Source: JAVBOO01 sp031550435 | GTDB lineage: Bacteria > Bacillota > Clostridia > Lachnospirales > WRAX01 | NCBI GenBank assembly: GCA_031550435.1 | Contig: JAVBOO010000009.1 | Location: 49,315 to 113,314, forward strand | Direction: 5' to 3' | DNA: 64,000 nt | Part shown: positions 24,977-31,940 of the stretch, one piece after another | How positions within the stretch are numbered: position 1 is the first letter of the stretch | How the letters are laid out: each line of letters begins with the position of its first letter | Position numbers and translations under genes: made by a program | The notes under the pieces: model-generated | The model's input: the letters and a program-made list of their open reading frames with translations, nothing else | Database searches by the model: none | What the model was told of the DNA's origin: nothing

Positions 24977-27205
24977 TCAAAACATGTCTTTTCCTGCCAG
25001 TTCGATTGCCAGCGCAGCTGTTTTTTTAGATTTTAGTCGCGCTTGATCGCTGATATTCATAAAATTTTCGTTAATTATATCTTTGTTAACGACGCAGTAG
25101 TCAGCGTATTTTTTAAGCGAGTCAAGTTCAATATTGTCAACACTGCAATAGTGCAGTAAACCGAAGCTGTTAAATACGGCTTCAATCTTTGGGTCGTATG
25201 CAAGCCCCAGTATCGGTATGCCGCATTTTAAGGCATAGATAACCGGGTAAAGCCTCATACCCAGCACGAATTCGGAACGGGCAATCAGCGAAATAATTTC
25301 ATCGTTTGTTAGCTTTGATCCGGCACATATCCCGCGGGGCCTCAGTTGCGAAGCTGCCGCTTCCGATATGGCGGAATCGCTGTCCGGCTGTGTCGGAACG
25401 AAAAGTGCTGTATAGCCGTACCGAAGATAAATGTACTCGCAAAAAGCCTGTATACTGTTCAAAAATCCGTCCTGTATCGTTTTCCATGTTCGAAGCGATA
25501 CGACGAAATATTTCTTGTTTTTAAGGCCGAGCGACTCGAGCAGAGGAGAAACATCGGTTTCTTGCGGACTTAGGCTGAAAATCGGGTCTGCCGTTACAAC
25601 AGCCTTTGATGTATCGGCGCCGATCTCATTAAGAAGCGCCAGCGATTCTTCATCTCTGAGAGTAATCAGATCCGTTTTGAGAAGTACTTTTGCGGCATCT
25701 AAACGACTTTTCGGACGGTTAAGCGGACCGATTCCGTTTGCATACAGCATAGTGCGCGTGTGCAATTTTATTGCAGATTTTATCAAAAACAGATAATGCC
25801 AAAGCGAACGATTGCTCGTAACGTCCTGAATAAGGCTTCCGCCACCGGTTATAAGCAGCTTTGTGTTTTTTATTCTTTTTAGTATCTTAAGATAGCCGAA
25901 TCTGTAAACAGACTCTACGTTATGCGCGGCTGCGGTTACTTCGGGATTGGAAGACAAAACGGTTATTTTCAAATCGGGTTGTATCTCGCGCAGGTCAAAA
26001 AGCATGGCCTTGAGCACGGTTTCGTCCCCGTGGTTGCCGGAACCATGGAAGCCGGAAATCATAATATCATATTTCCTGGAAGATTTGAGTAAACGCTGAT
26101 AGGCGACGAGCGTATCATAAACGGTTCTGTCGACGCTGTAGTTGTCACTGACAAATTTTCTGCCGTATTCGCCGATGGCGTTAAGCTCAGAGATATCCGT
26201 TCTGAATACTTTTATCAGGTCGGCCTGTAATTTCTCGGCTGTTACCGGCTCGCAGCCCTTAAAACCGAAATCGGTATTTATTGCGGTTTCGGCAAGCTTT
26301 TCACCGAAAAGTCCGCCGTAGCCCTCGTCGCCGGCCATGATAACGGGTTTTTGAGAGGCAAGCGCCTCGATACCGGAGCGGCCCGAGCCTATAACTACAT
26401 ACGCTGAAGAAAGCAGTTCGTTTATGTTGGAACGGGCGCCGATGAAATACACAAGTTTCTTGCCGATTTTTCTGTTCAGCTCGTCGGCCTTGTTCTTTAG
26501 TTCCTCGTACTTTGTGCCGTTGCCGACTATGACAAACTCAATTTTTCTGTTAAGCGTATAAACGCCTTCAACGCAATCAAGCAGTTTTTCGGCGGCAAGG
26601 CTTTTTCCGGCATCAAGCCTGCTGATAAGCAAAACCCGCTTTTTTTCCTCACTTAGCCTGAAGTCTTTTATAACTCGGGAATAATCAACCTGAGGTTTAA
26701 ATTTATCAAGGTCGATGCCGCTCATGATTTCTATAATGTTATCCGGATTCAGTTTATAAGTTTTTATCAGATCGCTTCTGACAAAATCGCCGGAGGCGAG
26801 TGTCAGTTCTCCCCAGTTGCTCAGCAATTTATATGGAAGCAGCTTTGAGTATACGTTATGAGCCGTCGTTACGAACCTGAAATCGAGAGAACCGTGAAGC
26901 AGGCCGCATATGAAAGCAGGTATGCGCGCGTGAGCATGCACGAGGTGTATGTCATTTTTGATGATGATGCTTCTGAGCGAGAAATACGCGCTTATCATAT
27001 CAAAAATGTTCTTTCCGGCAAGCGGAACCTTGAAATGCTTTATGCCGTGTGCATGAAGCTCCTGTTCGTATATTCCGCCGTTTGAGGCAACATACACGGT
27101 TACTCCGAGCTTTTGGAGGCCCTTGCAAAGCTCGAGAACACGGGTCTGAGCTCCGCCTATTTTCATATCCATTGCTGCCATGAGTACTTTGAATTCGGTT
27201 TTCAT
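24977..27205 (-). CDS. GT4 glycosyltransferase fused to CsaB-type polysaccharide pyruvyl transferase
   Basis: A 742-residue two-domain protein. Residues 1 to about 370 are a GT-B glycosyltransferase of family 4 (GGAQTRVLELCKGLQ, HAHARIPAF, TTAHNVYS, LLISRLDAGKS, and VIGSGRSGIEALASQKPVI as the E-x7-E donor region). Residues about 378-742 are a polysaccharide pyruvyl transferase of the CsaB kind (MISGFHGSGNHGDETVL, LLITGGGSLIQD, YANGIGPL, VLGMRLYPVIYAL). CsaB pyruvylates the secondary wall polymer that S-layer homology proteins bind. With the TagA-like gene next in the operon, a surface polymer pathway is likely. No SLH protein is seen in this window. GGAGG precedes the ATG. Confidence 0.92.
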   Translation of the reverse strand: MKTEFKVLMAAMDMKIGGAQTRVLELCKGLQKLGVTVYVASNGGIYEQELHAHGIKHFKVPLAGKNIFDMISAYFSLRSIIIKNDIHLVHAHARIPAFICGLLHGSLDFRFVTTAHNVYSKLLPYKLLSNWGELTLASGDFVRSDLIKTYKLNPDNIIEIMSGIDLDKFKPQVDYSRVIKDFRLSEEKKRVLLISRLDAGKSLAAEKLLDCVEGVYTLNRKIEFVIVGNGTKYEELKNKADELNRKIGKKLVYFIGARSNINELLSSAYVVIGSGRSGIEALASQKPVIMAGDEGYGGLFGEKLAETAINTDFGFKGCEPVTAEKLQADLIKVFRTDISELNAIGEYGRKFVSDNYSVDRTVYDTLVAYQRLLKSSRKYDIMISGFHGSGNHGDETVLKAMLFDLREIQPDLKITVLSSNPEVTAAAHNVESVYRFGYLKILKRIKNTKLLITGGGSLIQDVTSNRSLWHYLFLIKSAIKLHTRTMLYANGIGPLNRPKSRLDAAKVLLKTDLITLRDEESLALLNEIGADTSKAVVTADPIFSLSPQETDVSPLLESLGLKNKKYFVVSLRTWKTIQDGFLNSIQAFCEYIYLRYGYTALFVPTQPDSDSAISEAAASQLRPRGICAGSKLTNDEIISLIARSEFVLGMRLYPVIYALKCGIPILGLAYDPKIEAVFNSFGLLHYCSVDNIELDSLKKYADYCVVNKDIINENFMNISDQARLKSKKTAALAIELAGKDMF

Positions 27206-27297
27206 GCTGCCTCCTTCCGGTAAAGTATTTGCGGTTTTGCCGGTGTCTGTTTTGTTCGAGCCTTGAAATTTAATAATTTCGTAACTATTATGTAATG

Positions 27298-27325
27298 ATT
27301 ATAACAAGCTTCGCGCAAAAATCAA
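27298..27325 (-). promoter_or_regulatory. promoter of the CsaB fusion-TagA-yitT operon
   Basis: On the minus strand TTGATT (27320-27325) and TATAAT (27298-27303) are 16 bp apart, about 90 bp before the start codon. Confidence 0.7.
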
Positions 27326-27339
27326 GTATTGCGGTAATT

Positions 27340-28224
27340 TTATGATTTTCGCCTGTTTACAAGATTGCTGTACACCATTCCGCCGATAATCACGATTCCG
27401 CCGGCAAACGATATCACCGGCATATGTTCACCCAGCCATAAATAAGAGAGCAGTACGGAAGAAAACGGACTCAGGAAAAGAAAATTGGTAACATGCACTG
27501 TCTTTTCGGCCTTGGAAAGGGCAAAGCTCCATAAAAAATATGAAACCGCCGCCGGAAAAACTCCGAGGTAAACTATAGTCAGGTTAACGCCGAGCGGCTT
27601 CCCGGGGAACTCCGCTGCGAGTTTTGGCAGAAAAACGAGCATAAACATTGTTGCGAACCATACACAGTAAGATATCGCCTCCGTCGGGCTGTAGCGCTTG
27701 AGAAGCTGACGCTGGAGTATGTTATATGCCGCAGTGCAAAATGCGGCCCCGGTCAAAATGACTATTCCGAGGTTGAGTTCAAATTTTGCGCTCTTGCCGT
27801 ATGCTACTATAACGAGTCCGGTACAGCTTATCGCGACACCGAGCCATGTGTTAAACCCCGCTTTTTCCTTTAGAATTAATATCGACAGCACAAGTGTAAT
27901 CGCCGGGGCAAACGCTATAATAAAGCTGGATATGCCCGAGCTAACAAGGCTTGTACCGGTGTTAAACGCCCACATATACAGAAAAATTCCGACAAAACCG
28001 CACGAAGCAAAAAGCAAAATGTCCTTTTTACGGGGAGGTTTTATTCCTTTGAAAAGCGCAAAAACAGCAAGCGTTGCGGATGCGACGAGAAAACGGAACA
28101 GCATAATCGATTCCGGGCTGTAGCTGTCCAGGCAGTACTTAACCGCGGGAAAGGCGGATGACCAGAATAGTATAGCAAAAAGTGCCGCTGCGTATGATTT
28201 TTGTTTATCATTTACATTTGTCAA
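27340..28224 (-). CDS. EamA/DMT superfamily transporter
   Basis: A protein of about 294 residues with ten hydrophobic helices in two EamA repeats. The first half contains FWSSAFPAVKY and GTSLVSSGISSFIIAFAPA, the second half GAAFCTAAYNILQRQLL and LFLSPFSSVLLSYLWLGE, both typical of drug/metabolite exporters. The substrate is unknown. I start at the TTG at 28224, because TGGAG lies at proper distance. The frame is open for 30 more codons upstream, but those run into a family C repeat and carry no ribosome site. Confidence 0.88.
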   Translation of the reverse strand: MTNVNDKQKSYAAALFAILFWSSAFPAVKYCLDSYSPESIMLFRFLVASATLAVFALFKGIKPPRKKDILLFASCGFVGIFLYMWAFNTGTSLVSSGISSFIIAFAPAITLVLSILILKEKAGFNTWLGVAISCTGLVIVAYGKSAKFELNLGIVILTGAAFCTAAYNILQRQLLKRYSPTEAISYCVWFATMFMLVFLPKLAAEFPGKPLGVNLTIVYLGVFPAAVSYFLWSFALSKAEKTVHVTNFLFLSPFSSVLLSYLWLGEHMPVISFAGGIVIIGGMVYSNLVNRRKS

Positions 28225-28275
28225 AATAACAACTCCAAATAATATACTTCGCAACAAAATATAGTAAAACGCTAT

Positions 28276-28397
28276 GTTTTGCTGTACCCTAACTAAGACG
28301 CAGATACGCCGCATTTGACCGCTGCGGCGTATCTAAGCGTGTCTGCAAGACTCAAGTAACCGTGTAAGTATTTTATTCGGTGTTTAACTTCCGCGGT
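28276..28397 (+). repeat. ~120-bp repeat, family C, copy 2
   Basis: It matches copy 1 along its whole length, with paired changes that keep the stem (CAGATACGCCGCA with TGCGGCGTATCT). It joins a family A repeat at its 3' end with no spacer. Confidence 0.85.
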
Positions 28398-28507
28398 ATT
28401 GATCCCCTGATTAAACATGCGGTTTAATCATCCCCTTATACCGGCCCTTCGGGCCTAAGGGGGATTGAGGCGACAAGTTTAGCGAATATTTTAATTGTCG
28501 CCGCAAT
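28398..28507 (+). repeat. 110-bp interspersed repeat, family A, copy 3
   Basis: It has the same 110-bp length, GATTAAACA-tgc-GGTTTAATC, CCCCTTATACCGGCCC-ttc-GGGCCTAAGGGG and GGCGACAA...TTGTCGCC. It fills the gap between the transporter (minus) and the mgtE promoter (plus). Confidence 0.88.
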
Positions 28508-28606
28508 AATAATTTCAGAGCAAAATGATATCACTTTTAACGCAAGGTTACAAACGTTTTTTTGAAGAATAATTTAAACGGGCAAAATGAATGGGGTATA
28601 AAACAG

Positions 28607-28636
28607 TTGACTTTGTTTAATGATAGGGCATATAAT
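28607..28636 (+). promoter_or_regulatory. promoter of the mgtE transcript
   Basis: TTGACT (28607-28612) and a perfect TATAAT (28631-28636) are 18 bp apart. The predicted start near 28643 gives a leader of about 520 nt before mgtE. Confidence 0.7.
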
Positions 28637-28713
28637 TGGACAAGCGCCGAATAATCTGTCTGATGCATTACTTCGGTGTGTATAATTCCGGATATTACAG
28701 AGGAGGGGAAAAA

Positions 28714-28800
28714 GTGGAACTTATAGGTCGAAGTACGAAGGCAGACGATACTGTACCGCTTAGGCCGGCACTTTGGCATAAGTTTGCTTTGCGCCCTTAA
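28714..28800 (+). CDS. possible 28-residue leader peptide upstream of mgtE
   Basis: A GTG-started frame of 28 codons ends at TAA 28798. AGGAGGGG lies 5 bases before the GTG, one of the strongest ribosome sites in the window. The peptide has no recognisable motif (it starts MELIGRSTKADD and ends WHKFALRP). It overlaps the 5' arm and loop of the stem described at 28736, so its translation would change that fold. This is an inference, and no relative is known to me. Confidence 0.4.
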   Translation: MELIGRSTKADDTVPLRPALWHKFALRP

Positions 28801-28829
28801 GAGTCTTTGAGACGGTACGTCTGCATTCG
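28736..28829 (+). promoter_or_regulatory. structured leader element upstream of mgtE
   Basis: CGAA-GCAGACG (28736-28747) and GTACCG (28753-28758) pair with CGGTACGTCTGC-A-TTCG (28813-28829), giving about 16 base pairs with small bulges around a 54-nt loop that holds smaller helices. It does not show the conserved boxes of the Mg-sensing M-box. A GC-rich stretch ending in CTTTTTT near 28919 could act as a terminator, but its stem is poor. Confidence 0.4.
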
Positions 28830-28946
28830 TATATACGGTTGAGAGGTATATCGGGATATAATAGCGGAACGGGAGTTTCGCGGTTTTCCTGTGCTTTTGT
28901 TAACCGTTGACGGAGCAGGCTTTTTTGTTGCCTTCATACCCGATTT

Positions 28947-29068
28947 GGGCATGTTGAAAAATCGCCTTGCGGCTTTCCATTGAAAATGGAAAAGCACCAT
29001 TTTTCAATGGAGAGTGCCGCTCGCTCAACCCACTACAGTGGGTTTCGTGCGCAATTTTCAACACTTCC
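28947..29068 (-). repeat. 122-bp repeat, family B, copy 3 (inverted)
   Basis: It is the reverse complement of copies 1 and 2, exactly 122 bp. The inner hairpin reads CCCACTACAGTGGG here instead of CCCACTTTAGTGGG, so the stem is kept. It lies inside the untranslated leader of mgtE. Confidence 0.88.
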
Positions 29069-29163
29069 GATTAAAGCGGTGTTCGGCCTGTGTTCGGCCG
29101 TTCGCCCGGCAATTACTCCATCAGGGAGGACTTTGCCTGAAATTACTTTTAGGAGGTATGAAA

Positions 29164-30504
29164 GTGGAGAACGAGAGATATCTTGAACTAGTTAACGAAA
29201 AGAAATTCAGACAGCTTAAGCATGAAATAACGGAAGAAAACGAAGTCGATATCGCGTCGTTTTTAGAGGAGCTTCCTCTGGAAAAAGCAGCCCTGACATT
29301 CAGAATGCTTCCGAAAGAGCTTGCGGCCCAAGTGTTCGCCCATCTATCGCTTGAGTTTCAACAGTATATAGTCGAGGCGGTAACGGATAAAGAACTCAGC
29401 GCAATTGTTGAGGATCTGTTTATTGACGATATGGTAGACTTTCTTGAGGAAGTGCCGTCAATAGTTGTAAAGAGAGTTCTCAGGAACGCGAAGGAAGATA
29501 CCCGCCATCTTATTAACCAGTTTTTGCAGTATCCCGAAAACTCTGCCGGCAGTGTCATGACTGCCGAATATGTGGGTATTAAAAAAAGCATAACCGTAAA
29601 GCAAGCATTCGAACAGATACGAAAATACGGCGTTGATAAAGAAACTATATATACTTGCTACGTGACCGACCCAAATCGTATACTTGAAGGTATCGTGTCG
29701 GTTAAGACATTGCTGCTGTCAGACGAAGATACCGGGATACAAGATATAATGGACGAAAACATTATATCGGTTACAACTACGGACGACAGGGAAGAGGCGG
29801 CGCATGTTTTCAGCCGTTACGGATTACTGTCGCTGCCGGTAGTCGATCATGAGAACAGGCTGTGCGGTATCATCACGATAGATGATATCGTCGAGGTTAT
29901 CGAAGAAGAGGCCACAGAAGACTTCCAAAAAATGGCCGGCTTGACGCCTTCGGAAAAGCCGTATCTCAAAACGGGAGTGTTCTCGTTAGCGGGCAACCGG
30001 ATAGTCTGGCTGCTTGTACTAATGTTTTCCGCTATGATAACCGGTGGGATACTCGAGAGCTTTCAGGATGCTTTTGTGGCTATGCCGCTCTTGGTAGCGT
30101 TTATACCGATGCTTACCGATACAGGAGGGAACGCGGGTTCGCAATCATCGACACTTGTGATAAGAGGTATGGCGGTCGGGGAGATACAGCTTCGCGATGC
30201 GTTTAAGGTTCTGCGCAAAGAACTTGGCGTCAGCGTGCTGGTAGGTATTGTGCTTGCCGCCGCGAATTTTATAAGACTGTATTTTTTCCAATATCCCGGA
30301 AATATGATGGTTGCTTTAACAATCGCCCTGAGTCTTATAGTGACGGTTATAATCGCGAAGGCGATAGGTGGATTGCTTCCTCTCGGGGCAAAGCTTGTCA
30401 GGGTTGATCCTGCGATTATGGCAGCTCCGATAATCACGACGATAGTGGACGCGTTTGCATTGATAGTATATCTGATGATTGCAAAGGCATTGCTTAAGCT
30501 ATAG
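29164..30504 (+). CDS. mgtE: magnesium transporter MgtE
   Basis: A 446-residue Mg2+ channel. It has the N-terminal superhelical domain (residues 1 to about 130, LEELPLEKAALTFRMLPKE), two CBS domains (about 135-255, the second with GIITIDDIVEVIEEE), and five membrane helices from about 285 to the end (MLTDTGGNAGSQSSTLVIRGMA is the conserved pore-side motif, quoted in part). The cytosolic domains close the pore when Mg2+ is high. I use the GTG at 29164, 6 bases after AGGAGG. The ATG at 29158 is too close to that site, and earlier codons lie in a repeat. The long leader suggests control by RNA structure. Confidence 0.95.
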   Translation: MENERYLELVNEKKFRQLKHEITEENEVDIASFLEELPLEKAALTFRMLPKELAAQVFAHLSLEFQQYIVEAVTDKELSAIVEDLFIDDMVDFLEEVPSIVVKRVLRNAKEDTRHLINQFLQYPENSAGSVMTAEYVGIKKSITVKQAFEQIRKYGVDKETIYTCYVTDPNRILEGIVSVKTLLLSDEDTGIQDIMDENIISVTTTDDREEAAHVFSRYGLLSLPVVDHENRLCGIITIDDIVEVIEEEATEDFQKMAGLTPSEKPYLKTGVFSLAGNRIVWLLVLMFSAMITGGILESFQDAFVAMPLLVAFIPMLTDTGGNAGSQSSTLVIRGMAVGEIQLRDAFKVLRKELGVSVLVGIVLAAANFIRLYFFQYPGNMMVALTIALSLIVTVIIAKAIGGLLPLGAKLVRVDPAIMAAPIITTIVDAFALIVYLMIAKALLKL

Positions 30505-30814
30505 CGTTGGCTTCGCAAAACCCTCTAAATAGAGGAAAAAATATGACAGAGGATTTTGAAAAATCAAGGATGACGCATAAGGACTTTTATAGGGTTCAAA
30601 GCTCAGGCTCCGAAGTGATCGGGACGGATGCCGGGCGAGTGGTTCCGCGAAGTTGTCGATTACACGGCGGGAAAATATTTTTCGGTATATGCCGGAGCTT
30701 GGCTTGTAGGTAATGTGAATAAAAAAAGGGCTGTATCGGTGATTCGCGAGAATCATCCGATACGCCCTTTTTTTATTCACAACTTACGCGGAGATTAACA
30801 TCCCCGTTGTTTTA
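30505..30814. other. intergenic region between convergent mgtE and cohesin-like gene
   Basis: It holds the bidirectional terminator at 30727. Two short overlapping plus-strand frames are also present: one from ATG 30543 (MTEDFEKSRMTHKDFYRVQ) and, one frame over, one from ATG 30628 (MPGEWFREVVDYTAGKYFSV) that runs through the terminator. Joined by a single frameshift near 30634 they read like one small protein, so this may be a decayed gene. I cannot name it. Confidence 0.35.
30727..30771. terminator. bidirectional terminator between mgtE and the cohesin-like gene
   Basis: AGGGC-GTATCGG-TGATTC pairs with GAATCA-CCGATAC-GCCCT with two one-base bulges. It is flanked by seven A and eight T, so it can stop both strands. 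Confidence 0.9.
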
Positions 30815-31906
30815 CTAATTCGTTACTTTTACTGCCGTTGTTGCTTTGAGTGTTTTTGTCGGAGTCGTAAGAGTGCAGGTAATAATAACGGTTCCGGCAG
30901 TTTTTGCGGTTACGAGTCCGGTAACGGGATCAACCTGAGCCACAGCGGGGTTAGACGATGTCCAAACAAGCGTAGCGTTAGGATCTTCCAGAGCGCGTTC
31001 CGGTGTTACGATTGCGTTAAGCTGCAATGTTTTGCCCTTTGCAAGCGATGAAAGAGCGGGGCCGGAAATCTTTAAGCTCGTCGGTTCCGGAGCGGTTACG
31101 TTAAGCACAAAGCTGTGTGTGAATTCAGCGCCCAGTTCATCTCTGAATTTGAGAGTGATGGTAGCGGGGCCGACGTTAAACGTTGTGATTATTCCTGCCG
31201 GGCTTACTTTGGCAATGTTCTTGTTAGAAGAAGACCAGCTTATTACTTCTCCTTTGGCTGCCGCGTCGGCAGGCTCTGTCACGGGATAAGCCTCAAGGAC
31301 TGTTCCGACTAATACCGATGTGCCGCTCTCGATATTGGCTCTGACGGTTTTCGCTCCGCTTTGTGAGCCGGTTAACTGAGTTACAGCGGTTTGGGACTCT
31401 CCGCCGTTTGAGACTGCGGCTACGGTTGTGTTGGTCTTATCTTTTGCGAATGAGCCGAAGAGCAGAACAGAAACTTCTTCCGCTGACTTGTCGAGGAGCT
31501 TGAATGTAACTCTTGCCACGGTTGAGGCAGTGTTACTGTCAAGCGGGTTCGACGGTTTTGAAGCTAAAAGTACTGAGTTAGTCGCTGTACCTTCGGGGTA
31601 GGTGAACATTTTCGAAAGGTAGCTTCCGACTGTAAAAAGCTTATCGTTAAGTGCTTTTGTGGTGACATACTCAAGTTTGCTTTTGTCATATTGCAATCTG
31701 AAAATAAGCATGTAAACGTTTGTCGCGTTTTCAACCACCACATCGTAGTTCAGGTAATATGTTCCTGTGCTGTCTCTGTCGATGTACACCGGACTTGCGA
31801 CAGGCTGTAATTTAATATTAACTGTCTCCGCCGCCGATACTGTTGCAGGCATAAACATTGCGAAGGCAATTATGAATGTAAGCATTATGCTTATAATGCG
31901 TTTCAT
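30815..31906 (-). CDS. secreted cohesin-like protein with two Big2-type domains
   Basis: A 363-residue exported protein. A signal peptide (MKRIISIMLTFIIAFAMFM) is followed by a cohesin-like beta sandwich at about 28-165 (VDVVV-type strands, MLIFRLQYDKSKLEYV, VARVTFKLLDKS), then two bacterial Ig-like (Big2) domains with the signatures ISWSSSNKNIAKVSPAGII and LVWTSSNPAVAQVDPVTGLV. No anchor and no dockerin are seen. The ATG at 31906 has AGGAGG 7 bases before it. It follows the subtilisin gene by 34 bp and is probably co-transcribed. Its last residues (VKVTN) are the same as those of the serine hydrolase ending at 11187. Confidence 0.85.
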   Translation of the reverse strand: MKRIISIMLTFIIAFAMFMPATVSAAETVNIKLQPVASPVYIDRDSTGTYYLNYDVVVENATNVYMLIFRLQYDKSKLEYVTTKALNDKLFTVGSYLSKMFTYPEGTATNSVLLASKPSNPLDSNTASTVARVTFKLLDKSAEEVSVLLFGSFAKDKTNTTVAAVSNGGESQTAVTQLTGSQSGAKTVRANIESGTSVLVGTVLEAYPVTEPADAAAKGEVISWSSSNKNIAKVSPAGIITTFNVGPATITLKFRDELGAEFTHSFVLNVTAPEPTSLKISGPALSSLAKGKTLQLNAIVTPERALEDPNATLVWTSSNPAVAQVDPVTGLVTAKTAGTVIITCTLTTPTKTLKATTAVKVTN

Positions 31907-31940
31907 TTGCAATCCTCCTATCTCAGACAATCGTCCGGTT

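Noticed and set aside
28640..29160. M-box (Mg riboswitch) before mgtE
   Set aside because: I looked for the conserved GGTGAGGCTCCT and GCTGCTGCCC boxes and did not find them.
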